This document shows, piece after piece, positions 13,501-22,748 of a stretch of DNA of 64,000 bases. The position numbers were made by a program, and so were the translations under genes. The notes beneath the pieces were generated by a model. It was given only the letters and a program-made list of their open reading frames with translations. It was not told where the DNA came from and did not search any database. Position 1 is the stretch's first letter, and each line of letters starts with the position of its first letter. Source of the stretch: Rhyacophila brunnea (taxonomy: Eukaryota; Arthropoda; Insecta; Trichoptera; Rhyacophilidae); NCBI GenBank assembly GCA_022495005.1, contig JAGYXB010000825.1, forward strand, positions 1,922,001 through 1,986,000. Reading direction: 5' to 3'.

Positions 13501-16500
13501 ATTATTGACCCACCCTCGTAACAAATAAATTATTTAAAGTTCATGATAATTATTCATTTATAATTATTAAATTTATATGGTACCGTTTGTACATTTTTAC
13601 ACCTATTCACAACTTCAAAATTTTAAATTAATCATCCGGGAATCAAAATTTAAAAGTTGGTAATATCAGTCACGGCATGACGCGTATTACGTCAGCAACG
13701 TGACGTCACTGTTCAACAGTCTCTATTTAGGTTTATGCATGCAAATTTGCATTAAATAGCTTGAATGCAGTTAGCTGTTATATGCATACGCCAGTTAGAC
13801 TACAATGTGTTGACAGTGTTAGTTTTTTGTAAATTCAATTAAAACTTGCCTAATCCAAGCGATACTAGATAATAGTCAAATAACATTCGTTTAATAAGTG
13901 CATAATTTTACATATTTTATAGATAAATTATTTTTTTATCGATTATGGATTGGTTAGGAAGGGCCTAATGAATTTTAAAAAACTAACCAACACCATCTGT
14001 AATATGTATTCTTAATTCAACGATTACAATATATAAGTGTGCACTATTTTTGGCGGATCGCCTATGGCATACCTAAACAATTATAGATTAGTTTAAAAAA
14101 GTATTTTAAAAACTAACCAGCACCATTTGCAAGTTGTATTCTTAGTACAATCAAAACAAATAAGTATGAGTGACAAAGTTTAGTGTGCACAATTTATGTT
14201 GAATCTTAACAGCCTACCACCACCCCTTGCCACTGTAAAACACCATCTAATATAGAGCGGTGAAATATGGAGAAATATTATCATCCTTCGTAACTTATTC
14301 AGTTATTACAAATGGTTTTGGTCTTTCTTCAGTAGGCACTGCCATGTTTTATCAATCAACTTTTCGTTTACAAAGTTTTTGTTACCTGGAATAATACTCT
14401 GCCGCAATGAGGTTTGATTTTTTCCATGCGTTCATGAAGACGCCGTTACAAACAAAAATCCTACTTTGCCCACTTTCATTTTGTGCTCACCTTCATCATA
14501 ACTATCTTATTGGCTGAAAACTGCACCATACTAATTAGTCAATACCTCGTTTGCTGAATATCGTTTAATAACAATACGCCGACCAATGAACGACCTCGAA
14601 TCAGTGGTGTAATCGTGCGAAGGCCCCCCTCAATATTTCTTACATCTTGCATTTCATAGGTGAAGAGTGTTTTACATAATATACATATAGTTATCATCAT
14701 TATCAACGGAATCACCTCTGGATGAAGGCCTCCCGATAGCTTTTTATACTCTTCTTGGTCCCTAGCTCTTCACCGACATGTACCGTTTTAATATTTTCAC
14801 AAAATTTTTACACAACATAATGTTTGCTTTTTAGAAAAGAATCAGATGGGAAGATGTATGTAAAATATCAGGTAATTGGTGCAAATACTGTTGCTGTCCC
14901 GACTCACTTTTACAAAGTGGTTGTTGCGGAAACCCCTGATGGACATCTAGACTTGGAGTCGTATTGTATGCCTAACCAGGCAATTCCTGATGAGACTCCA
15001 ATCACCAACTTCCAGGTACTGTTTACAATAAGTATGTAAAAAACTAACATGTTGTGCAATAGCAGCTGTCCTAATCCGGATTTCTCCCTGAATGTCGACA
15101 GCTTTAAATACTTGGAGGTACACATCACAGGAAATAGTACTTTGTAAAGGGGGCTCGCTGTCCGTATGGGAATGACTGGAGCAACATTCTACTCAATGCA
15201 GAATGTCTGAGACTTAGTTAAAAACAAACCATGGCAAATTACAAGCCTCGGTAACCATATTACACTGAGCTTTAAGAAAATTGTTTGTGACGGAGACTAG
15301 GTCTGCAGTGGTATAACTTTAAGAGTCACAAGATAACAGTAGCGAAGGGTGGAGGTAGGCTGTTATGATGCGCCATAAATAGTGCACATTAAACTTTGTT
15401 TGTCATACGTATTTGTTTTTATTGAACAAAGACTACAATTTACATATCGTCGGTCTATCTTGTAAACCTCGTAAATCCAAATCAACTAATTGTTCAGGAG
15501 ACAATAAAAACTGTCTAATTTTGGTTTTAAATGGAATTTCGAAATTTCAAAAATCCATTTGGTTACTTTTAAAATCAGCAACTGTATTCAGTAATTATTT
15601 TTAATAAATTTTCATTATACTTATTAAAAATAGCCTTTTTTGGATTTATGAGGTTTTCATACTTAGTGTATTTTGCCTTTTGATGAATTTAGAAGGTTTT
15701 CAGTCATAAAAACGAGTACTGTTTAAGACAATTGCAAATTAAGACACATTGTATAGTTTACAAAAATATCAAATGTAATGTTTAAACTTATTAACAATTT
15801 TACTTATATAGGTATATTTAAAAAAAATAATAAATGAACATGTTATTTTTTTTTAATGTGGTAGATTATCGTAGTAATCGTGAAAATTTTTCGACAAAAC
15901 AGTCTTCAGTTCTTGCAGATCATGATGTTTCCTTGGTTTGATTTTAAGACGACTGGCATGTAGAGGTGAAAGGTCAGCAAACTTTTTAGGTGTGACGTCC
16001 TTGTCCTTTCTGTGAGGCAATCAATGACATTATTAATGGACAACGCACTCAATACAGTAGCTAGCAAGTAAATTCACGCACAGCGACATTCGCACATGTA
16101 TAGGTAGACGTCACGCAATTTCCATTATGCGATATCACGCATCGGGAATTGATAGCAATATCACCTTTATTGTAATGGCGTTAGAACAGTGTTTCTAGTG
16201 TCAATGTTCATTTGAGCGAACCCGTTTGAACCAAACCGTTCGGCAGACCCGACAAAAAGCATCAGGAATTTATAGCAATATCACCTTTATTGTAATGGCG
16301 TTAGAACAGATTATGCCATTTGGCAGACCCGACAAAAAAGTGAGTGTCATTTTTATTCCCAGATGCTTCGTCCATATTAATGTCATTGGAGGCAATACAC
16401 TCCAAACATCTGAAAATCTTAATTTATACTGTATAGTGCCATTTGGTTCATATAATGATGCCCTTATATCAGTGACAACCGGATTACCAACTTTTTTTCC

Positions 16501-19500
16501 AGGACGAACACTTTTGATAAATTTAAAGTCAAATTTGTTGAAATCGTTGTGATACAGATATTCACTATAATATGGCTCTGGTTTCTTTCGAGCATTACGG
16601 CATTTATTCCGCAGGAACATTTATATCCTGCTTTTTTCAGGTACCTTTCAATGGTAGAATGCATCGAATCAACTGGTATTTGGGTGTGTCCTTTTTCTAA
16701 TATCCTAATATCATTCATCATTGCAATATTCAATAGTGAATTTTCCATCGTCGAATTTCAATTTTGATATGTACAACCATCGCTATATAGGATTAGTTCT
16801 CTTCTGTCTGTTTCCGATAGAGATGGCAAAAACTTTTTTGATGCTTAACAGAACATGCTCCCATGCATGTTCTGTTTTTTTCCTTCCGAAATATTGCTCA
16901 CCTCTTTCTATATTTGCCTTCTTTTTTTCACTTTTCCACTCGGACTTATCTGCCTTGCATTCATTTTTTTCCTCCTTTTCCTTTAAGTGTCCGTACTGAT
17001 TTCCTGTAACGAATCATCAGTATTGGAATAAGGAACTAAATAATGGCTTTTTCACGAGATTTTCATAGTTTGAAGATCTGTCAATAGTCTCGATTATATT
17101 GTTTCCTGATAATTTTGCTAGTTGGGGTCTCACACTTATATTGTAAGAAGCTTCGTGTTGTGAATCATTCATTAAAACATTGTCATCGCTAGAAATGACC
17201 TCATATGGCGATGATAATGGAATAATATGTATGGTCTCATAATATTCCATTGGGATTATTTCTATATTATTTCCTTCCTTAGCAGCAGTTGTTTCAATTG
17301 TGTAATTTTTTATAATAATTAAATAATTAAATAATTTTTTGAGCCCATGACATCTGAAAACAGATTAAACTTTGTAAATTTTGCATTCACGTAGTAAGTG
17401 GGTACTTGAATGTAATTTGATTTGTTTTCTTTTCTAATTGTATGTGCTAATAAACTAAAATCATTGAAAACAACCAAACATCATTAAATATGCATGTCAT
17501 GAAATTCTAACCTGAAAAAAACGTTCTATTGTAAATGTAACATTGTGTGCATATTATGGGAAATCATTATAAATAAAACGCTTACCTTAATATTTAATCT
17601 ATATTGTATCAATATAAATTAATTCCTCTCGTAATATGATACCCAAAGTATAGTTGTATAACGAAACAAGACGAAGGTAATGTAATACTCAAGACACTGT
17701 GACAGTTCTCCATACGAAATGGCGGGATTACGGTATTTACGAGGTTTGCAAATTTTATTGTTGTATGGACGCGATTTACGAGGTTTTTGTGGAATGATTT
17801 TTGAAATTATTAAACGAGATATGGATATAAGAGTTTAACACATTCGTAGATATTCAACCATTCTAACGTATTCGCTCAAAATCTCATTTTTGACCAAAAC
17901 GGGATTTACGAGGTTTACAAGATAGACCGACGATATGGTGTTGGTTAGTTTTTAAAAATCAATTAAACCCGCCCTAAACCAAACCACACGTGCAAATTGT
18001 GCACACTTTTTCATTCATAATTATTTGTTTTCGTTGGATTAAAAATACATACGTATTACACATATTGTTGGTTCATTTTTTTTAATTTATTAAGCTCTGC
18101 CTAGATCAAACTATAATAGATAAAAAATATTTTTCTATCTACAAAATACCTTAAGTTATGTGTGGTTTAATTGCATAATTTTAGATATTTTATAGATAGA
18201 CAAGTACGTACATATTTATTCCATTATGGCTTGGTTTTGCAGGATTTAATTACATTTTAAAAACTAACCAACACCGTCTGTAAATTGTAGTCTTATTTTA
18301 ATGAAAACAAATACGTATGACTGACAGAGTTTAGTGTGCACTATTTATGGTGGATCTTTACAGCCTACCTCCACCCTTCGCTACTGTTATCACGTTACTC
18401 CTAAAGTTATACCGCTGCACACCTAGTCTCCGCCACAAACATCTTTCTCAAAGCTCAGTACGTGGTTTCCATAGTTTGTTTTAAACTCAGTCTCAGACAT
18501 TCCACATCAAGTAGAATGTTGCTCCAGCATTCTCATACGCCACTGCGAGATAATGCAACCTCTCATCAGAGAATGAAAAAAGATGTTGGACTTGGATCGG
18601 CCATGTGCTCAGCGGAATTTCAACCTGGCTTACCTAATCTCTTCAATGCAATCGAATTTCGGTATCCTGGAAAGCCACTATCTAATATTTACATAATAAT
18701 TATGATTTAGAAGACAAATAATAATTTTTAACTATAAAATTCAATATGTGCATAAATCAGTGGGCTGCTTATAAATTGATAAAATTCACTTTTTGTGTAG
18801 CTCATAAAAAGTTCATGTTAATGATATACAGTCGAACTTGGTTATTACGAGGAAGATGGGACTGACTGAATTTGCTTGTTATAAGCATTACTCGTTATAT
18901 AACATTTTTTGTGCCACGTTCTATTGAAGCATAGAACATAAAAAATCTGAAAACCATCGTAAAAATCCCCGAAACAAGCATGGCATTCATAAACAACAAA
19001 AGCCGTTTATTGTAATGAACACTGGTAGGTACCTACTGACTTCAGCTTGGATTTTTTGCATGAAATTTCAACCATATGCGTGGACACTAATTCAATTTTG
19101 TCGGCCAAAACACCAATTAGGTACTTAGACACTTAACTAGTGTCATAAACGTAATCCGATCCCAGCGGCATCGGTCTACGGTCGGATTTTATTGCTTAAG
19201 GTCGAAATGTTTTTAAACGATCGACACATTAACAGTTTTAAGAAAGTTTTTGACAATATTTTTTCTCGATATATCTGATAAGTAGCTCGTTATAAAATTA
19301 ATAAATATATGGAGAAAATCATAAACTAAAATGTCAACGAATGTTTCCTCATTACATCCGTGATGATATTGAGAATAATAGAAGAGTATATAGGGTGGAA
19401 CTCTTCTTCCTTCCTTCCCTCTTATTTCTAAATTATAAGTTGTGGGTTCGTCAAAGGGTGTATTTTATATTATATCTTTTAGCCGGCTTGCACATCACAA

Positions 19501-20220
19501 CTCGCCTCATGACTGCATGTCGAATTCGTCGATGTGACGTTGTCGTCATCCACATAGCAAACATTGTCAAATGTAGCTTCGCAGATTGGTCGAATGCAAC
19601 TGTTTCGTCTGAAAAAAACATCTGGCTGTTGCAATCGACATGTTGCATCCTTCTCGGGCTCCGAGTCGGAGGGTCGAAGTCACAAAGAAACACCTACGAA
19701 TTGGTCATTCCTATACCGGCTCGCCGATCACCGCATCCAAATATCAATACGTTTCATAGTCAGACCATGTACCTAGTTCAGTCGAATAGCTCACTTGACT
19801 CTGGATAAGGCTTACGGCTAACTGCATTTATCCGTTTTCAGTGTGCAAGCAAGGCTACTGTAGTGAACTAGATGAATCAGATCTCTTGACGAAGCCAAGC
19901 TCGACTCAAGTTTGATAACTGAAGGACAAATATCGCCTTATATAGTTAAATAGGCGACCCCTTATCTGCCGTCTGTGTGATAACATTTGCTGCACTCTGT
20001 GGTGGAAGCACCCGGACGGTGCTACATGCGACATCCTAATGAGTGAAAGAGGAAGTATTCAAAGGCCCCCGCGCTAATTATTGTTACAAATTCATAGTTT
20101 TGATTCGTTCATTGTTTATTTCAGGTTCCACCGGAAACCATTGAAAAAGCCGCCGGTTTGATATTCTTCAACAAAGTGGATAGAAGTAAACTGTCCAAGA
20201 TTAATGGAAGGAAACGATAA
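7577..20220 (+). CDS. EndoG: Endonuclease G, mitochondrial (complete, six exons, 323 aa)
   Basis: Exons: 7577-7831, 8742-8944, 9831-9954, 11599-11711, 14835-15015 and 20125-20220, all GT-AG and in phase, totalling 972 nt. The N-terminus (MARNLAVKFTTLGGIGLSGF) is basic and amphipathic, then hydrophobic, as expected of a mitochondrial import signal. Exon 2 has the family block VSQIMKYGFPG; exon 3 has the DRGH motif (D165-R166-G167-H168) within DRGHMAAAGNH, holding the catalytic histidine of DNA/RNA non-specific nucleases, plus the Asn-containing FFLTNMAPQ. Later exons carry FNRHIWNKLE and TGPLY. Length matches the usual 300 or so residues. It is a sugar-non-specific mitochondrial nuclease linked to mtDNA turnover and apoptosis-like DNA breakdown (family knowledge). 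The gene is intact although its introns are full of transposons. Confidence 0.96.
7832..8741 (+). other. EndoG intron 1
   Basis: Contains an old fragment of the CAGTGGCG MITE family at about 8395-8490 on the minus strand. Otherwise unremarkable AT-rich sequence. Confidence 0.55.
8395..8490 (-). mobile_element. Fragment of the CAGTGGCG (hAT-like) MITE family
   Basis: The order AATTTTAAAAACTAACTAAC, then CTGCAATTTGTAGTCTTA, TCAATGAAAACAAATAC and TGACTTACAAAGTTTTGTG matches one arm of the fuller copies at 15337-18386 and 51219-53612. The outer terminus is missing. Confidence 0.6.
9412..9690 (-). mobile_element. Second RTE-like retrotransposon 3' fragment with GAA tail
   Basis: On the minus strand a broken frame reads KKQDWIWLSHVVRMPQKNF, matching the WxGHV..RMP block of the copy at 1610-1880, followed by YMGRHKKTGE at a stop and then GAA units (plus-strand TCT run at 9413-9426). 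The intact-looking ORF segments are in different frames, so it is dead. It lies in EndoG intron 2. Confidence 0.6.
10434..10611 (+). mobile_element. tRNA-derived SINE, 5'-truncated copy
   Basis: Begins inside the B-box-like TTCGAATCCTGGGTCTGGCA and then follows the SINE body of 27957-28200 almost base for base to GATCGGACATGGTCGG. The tRNA head 5' of the B box is missing. It shares the distinctive inverted CCTCCAC/GTGGAGG hairpin near its 3' end. Confidence 0.8.
11289..11543. mobile_element. 255-bp inverted-repeat element flanked by ATAT (CGTC-terminal family)
   Basis: Left end CGTCTCTGTTCTGGCAGA and right end (reverse complement) CGTCACTGTTCTGGCAGA, inverted repeats of about 28-31 bp with a few mismatches. 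ATAT at 11285-11288 and again at 11544-11547. No coding capacity. The terminus CGTCACTGTTCTGGCA closely resembles CGTCACCGTTCAGGCA of the element at 20813-21371. Confidence 0.75.
11742..11850 (+). mobile_element. CAGTGGCG (hAT-like) MITE family, left-arm fragment
   Basis: Starts CAGTGGCGAAAGGTGGAGG and continues through ATAAATAGTGGAC, AAACTTTGTCAGTC and TTTTCATTGAATTAA, then stops matching. No right arm follows, so it is a truncated copy. Confidence 0.65.
12218..13518 (+). mobile_element. mariner-family transposon (1301 bp) with TA target duplication
   Basis: Terminal inverted repeats of about 28-30 bp begin CGAGGGTGGGTCAATAA on the left, with the reverse complement on the right, differing at one or two positions. 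TA dinucleotides flank at 12216-12217 and 13519-13520. The length of 1.3 kb and a single transposase gene are typical of mariner. It lies in sense orientation in EndoG intron 4. Confidence 0.95.
12390..13453 (+). pseudogene. mariner transposase, inactivated
   Basis: The frame contains the N-terminal HTH region (SLATIYNWLNEFKRG), then GRPVEVTTPEMINKI, WVPRLLT and the catalytic blocks TVDETWIHHY and HQDNARVHT. Three lesions are visible. A frame change near 12442-12453 separates the ATG (12404) segment from the main frame. A second near 13210-13230 shifts the frame before HPPYSPDLAPS. The third catalytic Asp of mariner, expected in the SPDLAPSD block, is Gly (GGC, about 13260-13262). The end of the protein (stop near 13451-13453) is otherwise recognisable. 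Such genes are often labelled SETMAR-like; there is no SET domain here. Confidence 0.9.
13815..14238 (-). mobile_element. Rearranged CAGTGGCG (hAT-like) MITE copy
   Basis: The right-hand terminus reads as the reverse complement of CAGTGGCAAGGGGTGGTGG at about 14220-14238. The arm segment beginning AAAACTAACCA is present twice (13968-14066 and 14101-14238), so the copy carries an internal partial duplication. The inner palindromic region ATTTTATAGATA..ATTATGG is also present (13910-13960). Confidence 0.6.
15070..15336 (+). mobile_element. Retrotransposon-like fragment, left arm of an outer inverted repeat
   Basis: Plus-strand reading gives NVDSFKYLEVHITG, matching the FKYLG..I block of non-LTR reverse transcriptases, with stops further on. 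From about 15154 to 15336 the sequence is repeated in inverted orientation at 18387-18560, directly outside the MITE on the other side. Confidence 0.55.
15866..17250 (-). pseudogene. Transposase-like protein with DGC..YQN and GHTQ..D..HSTIER motifs, decayed
   Basis: Minus-strand segments: an N-terminal piece at 17250-17017 (start MEYYETIHIIPL), a piece at about 16900-16800 reading EQYFGRKKTEHAWEHV, then about 16785-16600 reading SDGCTYQN, a TGA stop, NSTMENSLLNIAMMND and EKGHTQIPVDSMHSTIER. A C-terminal piece at about 16010-15866 reads VTPKKFADLSPLHASRLK and LSKNFSRLLR before TAA, preceded by an AG acceptor-like site. The TGA sits where such proteins have Arg (CGA to TGA), so one point mutation explains it. 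The DGC..QNRN / GHT..D..H arrangement resembles the catalytic region of a known family of transposon-encoded proteins, recalled from memory. The middle part is missing or rearranged. Confidence 0.65.
16146..16400. repeat. Internal direct duplication within the 15448-17932 element
   Basis: The segment TAGCAATATCACCTTTATTG through GCGTTAGAACAG occurs twice, near 16152 and near 16270, each followed by GGCAGACCCGACAAAAA-type sequence. Related sequence recurs at 25090-25760. Confidence 0.7.
18387..18660 (-). mobile_element. Retrotransposon-like fragment, right arm of the outer inverted repeat
   Basis: 18387-18560 is the reverse complement of 15154-15336 (shared AATGTCTGAGACT, GAGCTTT.AGAAA and GGAGACTAGGT blocks). 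Beyond it, plus-strand TGTTGGACTTGGATCGGCCA reads CWTWIGH, the WxxWIGHV block of non-LTR reverse transcriptases. Confidence 0.55.
18829..20124. other. Weak transposon relics in EndoG intron 5
   Basis: CAGTCGAACTTGGTTATTACG at 18830 resembles a Tc1/pogo-type terminus; no matching right end was found. At about 19690-19450 the minus strand has an 80-codon frame with SQMFFSDETVAFDQ, reminiscent of the FSDEATF block of mariner-like transposases. Both identifications are tentative. The rest shows nothing. Confidence 0.3.
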
Positions 20221-20435
20221 ATCAAAAAAATATATTTAATATTCAATTAAATATTATAAATTATCATGAGCTTACCCACCATTGAAAGGATCAAACCAAT
20301 TATATCAGCTTTGATAATTTGATGCCAAATATAAAAAATAGTTAATTCCTTATAATGTTATGGCATTTAGAGACAAAACGAGGACTTCAAATTAATGTTG
20401 ATAAAAATTTTCCTATTATGTTCATCAATTTTGAC

Positions 20436-20441
20436 AATAAA
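20436..20441 (+). terminator. Candidate polyadenylation signal (AATAAA) for EndoG
   Basis: First canonical AATAAA downstream of the EndoG stop, 216 bp away. A shorter UTR using a variant signal in the AT-rich stretch just after the stop is also possible. Confidence 0.4.
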
Positions 20442-20812
20442 ATGTGACAGCCAATTTGTTATTCCCTCCACCTTCCAATCATTTGTCTCCCGGGCACATT
20501 CCATATTTAGTGCCAATTCGACCACCGCTAGCATAACATTAAACAACAACAGAAATACAGGGTGACCCACCATGCGAGTGACTAAAACCGATTCAGACGA
20601 AACAAGTGTGCGAGTGAATGACCCGGAGTTCGGGAGTCTTTCCAGAAAAGGAGGGAGCTACTGTAGACTGGGAGCGACTAGGCTTGTGTACAAACCGAAT
20701 CCAGAGTGAAAATTCAAAAAAGATAAATAAAATATTATATCTTTTCATCTAGTGTGAGCTGTGGTACGTGTGATGATATCTGAACCTTATTTATCTCACC
20801 AAAACATTATAT

Positions 20813-21371
20813 CATCACCGTTCAGGCAAAAGTCACCAACCCTAAAAACACAGTTTTGAGATATCGCAATTTGAAAGTTTGAAAATGTAGGAAAAATCAG
20901 ATTTTAATGTTTTTAAGGTTTTATCTACATTAAATTATTTTCTCATGTCTTTCAGGTAATTTTACTTTTTGATGCTAATTAAAACATCTGGAAGGTTTTG
21001 AAGGAGGCAAGGTAGCTCAATTATGGTTTGGTGACTTTTGCTTGTTAATAATCTGAACAATGTTAGCCAAAAGAAGGATCAGTAAAACTCACCATCCATA
21101 GTATAGTGACTTTTGCTTGTATATTTATAACGAAGGATTTTTTTTTTATATAGTCAATAATGTCTATTCACCTATAATGACTTTTGCTTGTTAAGATTTT
21201 ATCGAAAGTCATTTAGTGAAAAACAAATAATTCGGATTTAAGCAAAATTTTACTAACTAATGTACCGTGGTGAGTTTTGCATCTTAAAGAACATAATTTT
21301 ACGCTTCGGGTGACATACTCAACTCAAAACTGCCATTTTCAGGGTTGGTGACTTTTGCCTGAACGGTGACG
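20813..21371. mobile_element. 559-bp inverted-repeat element flanked by ATAT (CGTC/CATC-terminal family)
   Basis: Left end CATCACCGTTCAGGCAAAAG and right end (reverse complement) CGTCACCGTTCAGGCAAAAG; the repeats extend about 52 bp with a few mismatches. ATAT at 20809-20812 and 21372-21375. The interior has repeated GTGACTTTTGCTTG motifs (near 21040, 21108, 21178, with variants near 21271 and 21346). Non-coding. Confidence 0.82.
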
Positions 21372-21848
21372 ATATGAAATATTATTTGGCTGCAACAAAC
21401 TGCTATTTGCTTATGTCAGCAGTGTGGCATTCCATTACCTACACATATACGCTGAATTTTATTTTTTATGATACCATATCAACTTGATTCATAAAAGAAA
21501 GGTCAATTCATCATATATAAATAACTTGTTCATGTGTTTGTGAATTTACAGTTATCAAACTGGTGATATGACGATTAATATTGTCCTGTGACAACACTTA
21601 TACATTGAAGTGTATTTGGTCCACTATTCTTCTGTGACAAACGGTTGGAAAGCCCTATTTGTGTGAAAAATACCTATCGCAGACTTGAAAAACGTGGAAA
21701 GTGTTCTAAGTTTTATTTTGTAGAAATTCATTTCAGGAAAATATGAATCCTCTAACAATACCTGTTAGGGTTGCCCGCCTTCTTTTTATGATGTCGCTTT
21801 TCCATCCAAGCTATATGTTGTCAACTCAGCGGACGTAAAAGCTATTGA

Positions 21849-22078
21849 TGGCTCAGTTCCATAGTCAAAAATTTCAAGTTTTGAGTTATGTTAGCCATTA
21901 TATTCGTATATCACTCCTCTTCAGTTCCACAAAATTACAACTCCAAAAAATTACTAGTTGTCCTCGTACGGCCGACATTTTTCTCACTTTTCTACAAGCC
22001 AGTATGGTGAGTCAAAACTTTGATCAGCCATTACTCAAAGTTACTAATTCCTAGTTGCAGTACTATGGAACTGAGCCA
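21849..22078. mobile_element. 230-bp MITE-like inverted repeat
   Basis: TGGCTCAGTTCCATAGT at the left and its reverse complement ACTATGGAACTGAGCCA at the right. Inner motifs GAGTTATG..AGCC and GGTGAGTCAAAACTTTG are partly inverted as well. No clear target duplication, no coding. Confidence 0.6.
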
Positions 22079-22748
22079 CGTAATTGAAATATATATAAAT
22101 AATTATACATCACTTGTTAATTTATTAATATCGTCCAAATTTTACTTGCACATATATTATAATGTTGCTACCTTTATTTATGTGCGTGGCATTCAAAAAT
22201 AATAATACCTACTTACCACTTAATTATGTTTTATTTATTCAAATACTTAATTTTAAAAATGTTAAAAACCAAATTCATAGGTACGAATTTTCCATAAATC
22301 AATACAATAAATTATTGTATTTATCTTATAATATGTTACAGTTACATGTATATACTTGTAATACAAGTATTTTGTAAATCTTGAATATAAACATGACATC
22401 TTGTAATTAAAATGTATAAATGTGGTGTATAACATTATCACATTACGCAATCAAATTGTTTTATTAAACCCCATATCTGGCGTAGCCAGTCATTGGGTGT
22501 AGCATAAATAATACAGAATACATTGTTTTAAAAAATAATTAAACTAGAGAAAAAATAATTATTTTGTTCAATTGAAAGATGTTCTCCAATCTTTTGCATG
22601 TTTATGCCATGTCAAGCTTCGTGGGCACCAAAACCCAACATGGGTCTAGGCCACTTCCAGGAAACATTTCCACTCTCTATCATGATGCTCCCTCTACTGC
22701 ATCATGTATATACTGTCACTTCCTATACTCCTGCAGGTCTATTCTTAA

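Larger units (their letters stand above)
11712..14834 (+). other. EndoG intron 4 (3.1 kb), mostly transposon
   Basis: Contains a MITE fragment (11742-11850), a full-length but dead mariner (12218-13518) and a rearranged MITE copy (13815-14238). The stretch 14240-14834 shows nothing recognisable. Confidence 0.6.
15448..17932. mobile_element. 2485-bp DNA transposon with CGTC termini and ATAT duplication (Sola-like candidate)
   Basis: Perfect inverted repeats of about 31 bp begin CGTCGGTCTATCTTGTAAAC. ATAT flanks at 15444-15447 and 17933-17936. Related MITE copies show an uninterrupted site at the same point (for example TTTACAAATGGTG near 51326), so the boundaries are well supported. The right end has two further internal copies of ATTTACGAGGTTT near 17740 and 17776. 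The interior encodes a decayed transposase-like protein on the minus strand. Class assignment to Sola rests on the 4-bp duplication and remembered motifs only. Confidence 0.85.
15337..18386. mobile_element. CAGTGGCG (hAT-like) MITE split by a later insertion
   Basis: Left terminus CAGTAGCGAAGGGTGGAGG at 15337 and its reverse complement ending at 18386. Removing the inner element (15448-17932 plus one ATAT) leaves about 560 bp with long inverted arms, matching the other family copies. No 8-bp duplication is seen; instead the flanks on both sides are inverted copies of each other. Confidence 0.75.
15016..20124 (+). other. EndoG intron 5 (5.1 kb) with nested transposons
   Basis: The last intron separates 292 codons from the final 32. 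It contains inverted retrotransposon-like flanks, a MITE between them and a 2.5 kb element inside the MITE (listed separately). The stretch 18720-20124 holds only weak relics. Confidence 0.65.

Noticed and set aside
22126..22150. Another ATAT/CGTC terminus (ATATCGTCC)
   Set aside because: No inverted partner with an ATAT flank was found downstream.
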